In this document: piece by piece, positions 5,952-10,101 of the stretch | How the letters are laid out: each line of letters opens with the position of its first letter | Numbering within the stretch: position 1 is the first letter of the stretch | Source of the DNA: Candidatus Kaiserbacteria bacterium | GTDB taxonomy: Bacteria; Patescibacteriota; Minisyncoccia; Phycocordibacterales; UBA918 | Assembly: GCA_007117575.1 (NCBI GenBank) | Contig: SKGH01000023.1 | Location: 1-10,101 of the forward strand | Direction of reading: 5' to 3' | DNA: 10,101 bases | Position numbers and translations under genes: made by a program | The notes under the pieces: generated by a model | Told to the model about the DNA's origin: nothing | Database searches by the model: none | What the model saw: the letters and a program-made list of their open reading frames with translations, nothing else

Positions 5952-8051
5952 ATGTCTGCTAAGAAAAAGATCAATGATAAAAAAAAGATAACTAATGGTG
6001 GCTATGACGCCTCTTCAATATCCGTACTTGAGGGGTTGGATCCTGTCAGAAAACGTCCCGGTATGTATATTGGTACTACAGGAGTGGACGGACTGCATCA
6101 TTTGATCTGGGAAGTGTTTGATAACTCAAGAGATGAGGCTATGGGTGGTTTTGCCGACAGAGTAGAGGTTGCTTTATTGCCGGACGGATGTGTAAGGGTT
6201 ATAGATAATGGCAGAGGTATTCCGGTTGATATACATAAGCAGACTAAGGTGTCAGCCTTGGAAACCATCATGACCACACTACATGCCGGTGGAAAGTTTG
6301 GGGGAGAAGGCTATAAAGTGTCTGGAGGCCTACATGGAGTAGGGGTGTCAGTGGTCAACGCTTTATCTTCTTATGCCAGAGTTGATGTGTATCGAGATGG
6401 CGGTCACTACATGCAAGAGTATGCCATAGGTAAACCAAAGGCAAAGGTAAAGCGATTAGGACCTTCTGATTTTAATGGTACAGTGGTAACTTTCAAAGCT
6501 GATATAGATATTTTTAAAGAGGTTAATTATGATTGGAAACGTATCGTAAGCCATTTGCGCCAACAGGCTTATTTAGTGCGCGGTTTACGTTTGTCCATGT
6601 TAGACGCCAGAGAGTATGAAAAACCTTTATCTGTAAAAGAATTGGCTGATGTTACATATTTAAGTGATATGGGGCTGGAGATACCTTCGCAAACTTTTTA
6701 TTTTGAAGGAGGGTTGCGTTCTTTGGTGGCTTTTAATAACCATTATCAAAAACCCATTCACAAAAATATCTTTTATGTAGAACGTGAAAATGTGGACGAA
6801 GCGGTTTTGGCGGTGGAGGTTGCTCTACAGTACGTAGACGATATTTCTCCTCGCATTTCAGCCTTCGCCAATAATATTTATAATCCCGAGCATGGTACTC
6901 ATGTAACCGGTTTTAAGACAGCTCTGACACGAACTTTGAATAATTATGCCAGAAAAAATAATTTATTTTCTGCCAAAGAAAAAGACGCCAATTTCACCGG
7001 CGATGATGTTTTGGAGGGGATAACGGTGGTAGTGTCGGTTAAGATGCCAGAGATACAGTTTGAAGGGCAAACAAAAAGTAAATTAGGTTCCGTTGAGGCT
7101 AGAAGTGCGGTGGAGTCGGTTTTTGGTGAGGCTTTTAATGCTTATTTGGAAGAGAATCCAGATGACGCAAAAGCCATTGTCAACAAGGTTATTTTGGCGG
7201 TTAAGGCTCGTAAGGCGGCAAAGGCAGCTAAAGATAGTGTATTACGTAAGGGGGCTTTGGAGGGTATGTCTTTGCCCGGTAAGTTGGCAGACTGCCAGAC
7301 AAAAAGAGCCGACCTCTCTGAATTGTTTATCGTGGAAGGGGATTCAGCCGGAGGATCGGCTAAGATGGGGCGTGACAGAAAGACACAGGCGATATTACCT
7401 CTTCGCGGTAAAATTTTAAACGTAGAGCGAGCGAGAATAGATCGCATGTTGGCTTCAGAGCAGATAAAAAACTTAGTGATCGCTTTGGGTACTGCCATAG
7501 GCGATGTGTTTAACGTTGACAAGCTTCGGTATCACAAACTAATCATTGCCACCGATGCTGATGTTGATGGTTCACATATAAGGACTTTATTACTTACTTT
7601 GTTTTATCGTTATTTTAAGCCACTTATAGATGGTGGGTATGTCTATATAGCGCAACCACCATTGTATAAAATACAAAAAAATAAAGAGGTCCGTTACGCG
7701 TTTGATGAGCATGACAAGGTTGCTATTTTAAAGGAGTGGGGCGTGGATACTGAAGAGGTTGAGGGCAAGGATTCAGACAATGAAGATAGTGAAGATACTG
7801 AAGATGCTAATGCCGTTAGAGATAAAAAAGGTCACAAAATACATATTCAACGTTATAAAGGCTTGGGCGAGATGAATGCTGAAGAATTGTGGGAAACTAC
7901 CATGAATCCTGAAAATAGAATTTTGAAACAAGTAACCATAGAAGATGTCGCTAATGCAGATAAGGTTTTCGACATACTTATGGGCACCGATGTTGCCAGT
8001 AGAAAGTCATTTATTCAATCAAACGCTCATACCGCTAATTTAGACATATAG
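5952..8051 (+). CDS. gyrB: DNA gyrase subunit B
   Basis: This is the ATP-hydrolysing subunit of the A2B2 gyrase that introduces negative supercoils. The GHKL ATPase domain has E54 and N58 in WEVFDNSRDEA, DNGRGIP (85-91) and the lid GGLHGVGVSVVNALS (125-139). After the transducer domain comes TOPRIM, with EGDSAGG starting at E462 and the metal site DADVDGSH starting at D535. The C-terminal part has QRYKGLGEMNAEELW from Q633 and ends in the usual LDI. The length of 699 residues is slightly above the usual 630-650 because of an N-terminal lysine-rich extension (1-15) and an acidic insertion (about 600-618, rich in D, E and S) between TOPRIM and the YKGLGEMN motif. ParE is the alternative name; overall similarity favours GyrB, and gyrA is not in the window. 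No terminator is evident after the TAG. Confidence 0.93.
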   Translation: MSAKKKINDKKKITNGGYDASSISVLEGLDPVRKRPGMYIGTTGVDGLHHLIWEVFDNSRDEAMGGFADRVEVALLPDGCVRVIDNGRGIPVDIHKQTKVSALETIMTTLHAGGKFGGEGYKVSGGLHGVGVSVVNALSSYARVDVYRDGGHYMQEYAIGKPKAKVKRLGPSDFNGTVVTFKADIDIFKEVNYDWKRIVSHLRQQAYLVRGLRLSMLDAREYEKPLSVKELADVTYLSDMGLEIPSQTFYFEGGLRSLVAFNNHYQKPIHKNIFYVERENVDEAVLAVEVALQYVDDISPRISAFANNIYNPEHGTHVTGFKTALTRTLNNYARKNNLFSAKEKDANFTGDDVLEGITVVVSVKMPEIQFEGQTKSKLGSVEARSAVESVFGEAFNAYLEENPDDAKAIVNKVILAVKARKAAKAAKDSVLRKGALEGMSLPGKLADCQTKRADLSELFIVEGDSAGGSAKMGRDRKTQAILPLRGKILNVERARIDRMLASEQIKNLVIALGTAIGDVFNVDKLRYHKLIIATDADVDGSHIRTLLLTLFYRYFKPLIDGGYVYIAQPPLYKIQKNKEVRYAFDEHDKVAILKEWGVDTEEVEGKDSDNEDSEDTEDANAVRDKKGHKIHIQRYKGLGEMNAEELWETTMNPENRILKQVTIEDVANADKVFDILMGTDVASRKSFIQSNAHTANLDI

Positions 8052-8100
8052 TTCAGTATAGCTCAGACTTGGTTTTTGTGGGTTTTTAAAACATGTAGTT

Positions 8101-8135
8101 TTTTCCACAGGTCATTTTACCTAAGACATGGAAAA
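8101..8135. other. Imperfect inverted repeat after gyrB
   Basis: TTTTCCA (8101-8107) can pair with TGGAAAA (8129-8135), and AGGT (8109-8112) with ACCT (8119-8122), giving an interrupted hairpin with unequal bulges. No T-run follows on the plus strand, so it is a poor terminator. It lies just upstream of a -10-like TATAGT and could be an operator or mRNA structure. Confidence 0.25.
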
Positions 8136-8149
8136 TGTACTAGTATAGT
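8135..8149 (+). promoter_or_regulatory. Possible promoter of the small membrane protein gene
   Basis: TATAGT (8144-8149) is a near-consensus -10 element about 54 bp before the ATG at 8203. It is immediately preceded by ATGTACTA (8135-8142), an 8-mer that recurs twice upstream of another -10 at 9941. No convincing -35 was seen. Confidence 0.25.
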
Positions 8150-8202
8150 TAGGTGTTTTGTTTATATTAAAGACAGAATTATTAAAGAATTTAGATTATA
8201 TT

Positions 8203-8382
8203 ATGAATAATTTTTCACCTAAACAAGTAAATAGCTCTACCGGAATGAGTACCAAAACTGAAGAAAGGATGAAGTCCGTACTTATCGCCTCAGGATTAAT
8301 ATTGGCATCGGTAGTGGTGTTGGGCAGTCTTGTTATATCTAATTACGCTGAAGTGGCAACGATATATTTGAGTGTGTTGTAA
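8203..8382 (+). CDS. Small single-pass membrane protein, unknown
   Basis: This 59-residue frame is not recognised. A polar N-terminal half (1-24) rich in N, S, T and K is followed by one strong membrane helix (about 25-46, VLIASGLILASVVVLGSLVI) and a short tail ending YLSVL. Positive residues R22 and K24 just before the helix predict an N-in, C-out topology. The ATG at 8203 is preferred; an in-frame TTG at 8158 would add 15 residues (74 in total) but has no supporting signal. Reality is supported by the well-formed terminator that begins 20 bp after the stop and by the strong helix; no homology is claimed. It could be a membrane-bound regulator or a structural microprotein. Confidence 0.5.
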   Translation: MNNFSPKQVNSSTGMSTKTEERMKSVLIASGLILASVVVLGSLVISNYAEVATIYLSVL

Positions 8383-8402
8383 TTTTTAAGCGAAGATTAT
8401 TT

Positions 8403-8443
8403 AAAATTAAGCACCACACTTATAATGTGGTGCTTAATTTTTT
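8403..8443. terminator. Strong bidirectional rho-independent terminator
   Basis: A perfect 16-bp stem (8403-8418 with 8426-8441) closes a 7-nt loop CTTATAA; the GC-rich upper part is GCACCACA/TGTGGTGC. A run of six T (8438-8443) follows on the plus strand. The stem base begins AAAA on the left, so the minus strand also ends in a T-run. It terminates the small gene at 8203 and is well placed to stop transcripts of the minus-strand gene at 8691, although a 220-bp element lies between that gene and the hairpin. Confidence 0.9.
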
Positions 8444-8444
8444 A

Positions 8445-8670
8445 CTATCAGGACTTACGCGTTTGGCGAATTTCTTTGTTGCTTTCGTCACTCAAACCGT
8501 TAATCGTACCACCAAGTACGCCTCACCCGGCTCCAGTTTCCGTGATCATTTATATTCTTTCGTGACTGACTAAAACATTTTTTGGTTTATTACGTTAGCA
8601 ATAAATGGTTACCGAAACCGGGGCTGGGTCAGCGCCTCGAACTTCATCAAAAACGCGTAAGTCATGACTA
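8445..8670. mobile_element. MITE-like non-coding element with terminal inverted repeats
   Basis: The ends are inverted copies: GACTTACGCGTTT (8452-8464) matches AAACGCGTAAGTC (8651-8663), and the match extends outward as TCAG/ATGA with one mismatch, to 8448 and 8667. CTA flanks both sides (8445-8447, 8668-8670), a possible 3-bp target duplication. Inside, 8525-8553 pairs with 8601-8629 at 23 of 29 positions, four of the six mismatches being G-T wobbles, so the centre folds into a long hairpin; a smaller hairpin CGTAC/GTACG is at 8505-8509/8516-8520. There is no transposase and no substantial reading frame. Local GC is above that of the surrounding intergenic DNA. It fits a MITE or a deleted insertion sequence; a structured RNA is the alternative. 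It separates the minus-strand gene from the shared terminator. Confidence 0.65.
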
Positions 8671-8690
8671 TTAAACCATAGCTATCGTAA

Positions 8691-9734
8691 TTATCGCACT
8701 TCCACTGCCCAGAGAAATTGATTGTTGGCAGGGTTTACATCTCCATCAGCTATGATTTTGACTTCAAATGGTTTTATGCCTTTGTCGGTAGTGACGGGCG
8801 AGCTTATGGTTATAACCGAGCGCTCGTTGGGTCTTAATGGTAACTGAGTACCGGATGAATATTTATGCCCACTAGGTAGTAGTACTTCGTAAGACCAGTT
8901 ACCGGAGGTTTTTGTACCTTGATTTCTTACTTCAAATCGGAAACTCCCTTTTTGATTTTGGCTAAAGTGACTTACTCGGTTGTATTGACCGTTAGTGACG
9001 TGACCAACGTCTATAAATCGTGCAGATAGGTCTATGTAACCATCAGGGTCTGACGTTGGTATAATTAATACAGGGATGGTTGAGGATGGTGTGACGTGAG
9101 AGACTGTATCGTCAGTAACATCTGTACTAATTTCATCGTCAGTAACCTCAGGTTCCGTAATTTCAGGAGTGGTAACTTCAACTTCGCTTTCTTCGGCCGG
9201 CAAAATCAGTACCAGTTCCTTCGTGGTGGTAATGATTGATTTTTCTATGTCCTCGGGTAGGAAGGCGAGGGTAATAGATGTAGAGGTGGTGGCGTTAGGG
9301 TGAGAGGTTACTATCATAGTCAGGGAGCCAACGTTGGTCGGTATGGGTTTTGTTATTTGGCAGGGAAGATGGTCGTATTGAGCATTAGCAAGTGACGCTG
9401 ATAGGGATAGATTTTCAACACAGTCGTAACTTATTTCAAATGTCCCGGGTGTAGAAGTCGTTGACCAACTTAGCGAGATTTCTTCATCTACTGAAACCAC
9501 TTCAGGTTCTATTGTAAAATTTAGATCATCTACTTCTCGTTGACTGCCGGTTATAAGTGAGGAGAGGAAAGAAAAAGTCTGTGGTAATAGACCTACTATT
9601 TGTACTGCTAACCAAACTGTCAATATGACTAACACTAAAATACCAAGAACAGTCAGAGTTTTTTTAGTTTTGCTCTGTTTATTATTCTCATCAGGGTTAT
9701 CGTATGGATTGTAGTCTATTTTATTGTTAGTCAT
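8691..9734 (-). CDS. Membrane-anchored protein with CARDB-like C-terminal domain
   Basis: The 347-residue protein begins with a hydrophilic Asn/Asp/Lys-rich cytoplasmic tail (1-25) and a single membrane helix (about 26-50), then a predicted Ig-like domain (about 70-160) with C105 and C125 that could form a disulfide. A low-complexity stalk rich in E, V, T, P and D (about 180-228) follows. The C-terminal domain (about 233-347) looks like CARDB/APHP: DLSARF, GSFRFEVRNQGT, a LRPNERSVITI strand and the ending ADGDVNPANNQFLWAVEV. Such domains occur in surface and adhesion-type proteins, including many CPR hypotheticals. The likely location is outside the cytoplasmic membrane; the ligand is unknown. 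It is transcribed toward the small gene at 8203, with its own promoter presumably to the right. No Shine-Dalgarno precedes the ATG (AAAAAACAATT). Confidence 0.75.
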   Translation of the reverse strand: MTNNKIDYNPYDNPDENNKQSKTKKTLTVLGILVLVILTVWLAVQIVGLLPQTFSFLSSLITGSQREVDDLNFTIEPEVVSVDEEISLSWSTTSTPGTFEISYDCVENLSLSASLANAQYDHLPCQITKPIPTNVGSLTMIVTSHPNATTSTSITLAFLPEDIEKSIITTTKELVLILPAEESEVEVTTPEITEPEVTDDEISTDVTDDTVSHVTPSSTIPVLIIPTSDPDGYIDLSARFIDVGHVTNGQYNRVSHFSQNQKGSFRFEVRNQGTKTSGNWSYEVLLPSGHKYSSGTQLPLRPNERSVITISSPVTTDKGIKPFEVKIIADGDVNPANNQFLWAVEVR

Positions 9735-9940
9735 AATTGTTTTTTATTTCTAAGTAACCGTCTCTATTTTTTAGAAACGTTGTTATTAATCAGTAAGCGA
9801 AGAGAAGAACATGGCGAGTGTCTAATTGAGTTGGTGAACATTCAGGTTCAACATTATTTGCAAAAGCACACTTAAGACATTGGTTGCTACACAAATGTAC
9901 TAATACAAGCAAGTGCAAAAATATGTACTAAAATCAAGTA
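9735..9940. other. Gene-free region upstream of the minus-strand gene
   Basis: No reading frame or RNA gene is convincing here. It should hold the promoter of the 8691-9734 gene, but no clear minus-strand -10/-35 pair was found. TTTCTAA (9747-9753) and TTAGAAA (9771-9777) form a small inverted repeat near that start codon. TGAAC/GTTCA (9835-9839/9846-9850) is another short hairpin. Confidence 0.5.
9895..9930. repeat. Tandem-spaced ATGTACTA repeats
   Basis: ATGTACTA occurs at 9895-9902 and 9923-9930, 28 bp apart start to start, just upstream of the -10 at 9941; a third copy is at 8135-8142, also beside a -10. The arrangement suits a regulator binding site that overlaps the -35 area, but it could be chance in AT-rich DNA. 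Confidence 0.3.
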
Positions 9941-9946
9941 TATAAT
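9941..9946 (+). promoter_or_regulatory. Consensus -10 element near the right edge
   Basis: A perfect TATAAT on the plus strand is followed 6 nt later by ATG (9953-9955). That start opens only a 15-codon frame ending in TGA at 9998-10000, so the transcript would be either a leader-peptide mRNA or a non-coding RNA. No clear -35 is present; the position overlaps the second ATGTACTA copy. Confidence 0.4.
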
Positions 9947-9965
9947 GCCTTTATGTGGGAAAAAG

Positions 9966-10101
9966 TCAAGTACTCGCACAGTAACCCCTCACACCTGTGA
10001 ACATCTCCCTTGCACTTCGTCAACCACCCTGTCACAATACTATCCATACAAACACAAACCATCTCCCACCACACAGAGTATGGTATGTCACTAACTAAAC
10101 A
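9966..10101. other. C-rich, G-poor tract of unknown nature at the window edge
   Basis: The plus strand from 10001 to 10075 has about 32 C and only 3 G, unlike any other part of the window. On the minus strand a frame is open from the window edge to a stop at 9934-9936 (55 codons), but its product would be unusually rich in Cys and Trp and has no recognised motif. A plus-strand frame through the same tract is rich in Thr, Ser and Pro and also unconvincing. It may be the tail of a minus-strand gene, the start of a non-coding RNA, or a biased intergenic region. Confidence 0.3.

Noticed and set aside
7142..7522. Long reverse-strand frame inside gyrB, and similar antisense frames in pheS and pheT
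   Set aside because: Shadows of strongly conserved genes on the plus strand; no independent start signals or recognisable products.
8101..8109. TTTTCCACA, one mismatch from the DnaA box TTATCCACA, close to gyrB, suggesting a replication origin
   Set aside because: Only one near-match was seen, without a cluster, an AT-rich unwinding stretch or dnaA/dnaN nearby; one chance hit is expected in 10 kb.
8455..8574. Plus-strand frame of about 40 codons in the left part of the palindromic element
   Set aside because: No ATG or other supported start, no recognised motif, and the sequence is better explained by inverted-repeat structure.
8647..8667. Tiny minus-strand frame beginning ATG at 8667 inside the palindromic element, about 18 codons
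   Set aside because: Too short, created largely by the terminal repeat sequence, and no coding signal; treated as part of the element.
9934..10101. 55-codon minus-strand open frame at the right edge as the end of a gene
   Set aside because: Unusually rich in Cys and Trp with no motif; the frame is explained by scarcity of stop-forming bases in the skewed tract. Kept only as an open question.

Overview
The window looks like chromosomal DNA of a Candidate Phyla Radiation (Patescibacteria, most likely Parcubacteria-type) bacterium. This is inferred from several traits. The DNA is AT-rich. Housekeeping genes sit beside short anchored proteins with PEGA-like and CARDB-like domains. The PheS and PheT subunits have lost accessory domains. 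No start codon has a Shine-Dalgarno sequence. The standard code (UGA = stop) fits: pheS ends in TGA and the other reading frames contain no internal TGA.

Layout. 1-68: the 3' half of a tRNA-Thr(UGU)-like sequence whose 5' half is not canonical. 191-1762: a processive-type GT2 membrane glycosyltransferase. 1866-3002: an anchored PEGA-like protein of unknown function. 3065-5803: pheS and pheT, 21 bp apart and in the same frame. 5952-8051: gyrB, preceded by two consensus -10 elements. 8203-8382: a 59-residue single-pass membrane protein followed by a 16-bp-stem terminator (8403-8443) that can work in both directions. 8448-8667: a 220-bp non-coding element with terminal inverted repeats, an inner long imperfect palindrome and a possible 3-bp target duplication; it resembles a MITE. 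8691-9734 (minus strand): an anchored extracytoplasmic protein with a CARDB-like C-terminal domain, converging on the small gene. 9735-10101: no convincing gene, but a perfect TATAAT and a strikingly C-rich, G-poor tract.

How the genes relate. pheS-pheT form one operon for phenylalanyl-tRNA synthetase, in a compact version without the PheS N-terminal coiled coil and without the PheT EMAP-like OB-fold. gyrB supplies the ATPase/TOPRIM subunit of gyrase. The glycosyltransferase and the two anchored proteins probably serve the cell surface, but nothing here ties them to one pathway. Several plus-strand genes have a -10-like hexamer ending 6-15 nt before the ATG, suggesting leaderless or nearly leaderless mRNAs.

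The best candidates for something undescribed are the 220-bp palindromic element, the abnormal tRNA-Thr end, the doubly trimmed PheRS, and the strand-asymmetric right edge. I saw no CRISPR array, toxin-antitoxin pair, transposase or phage gene.
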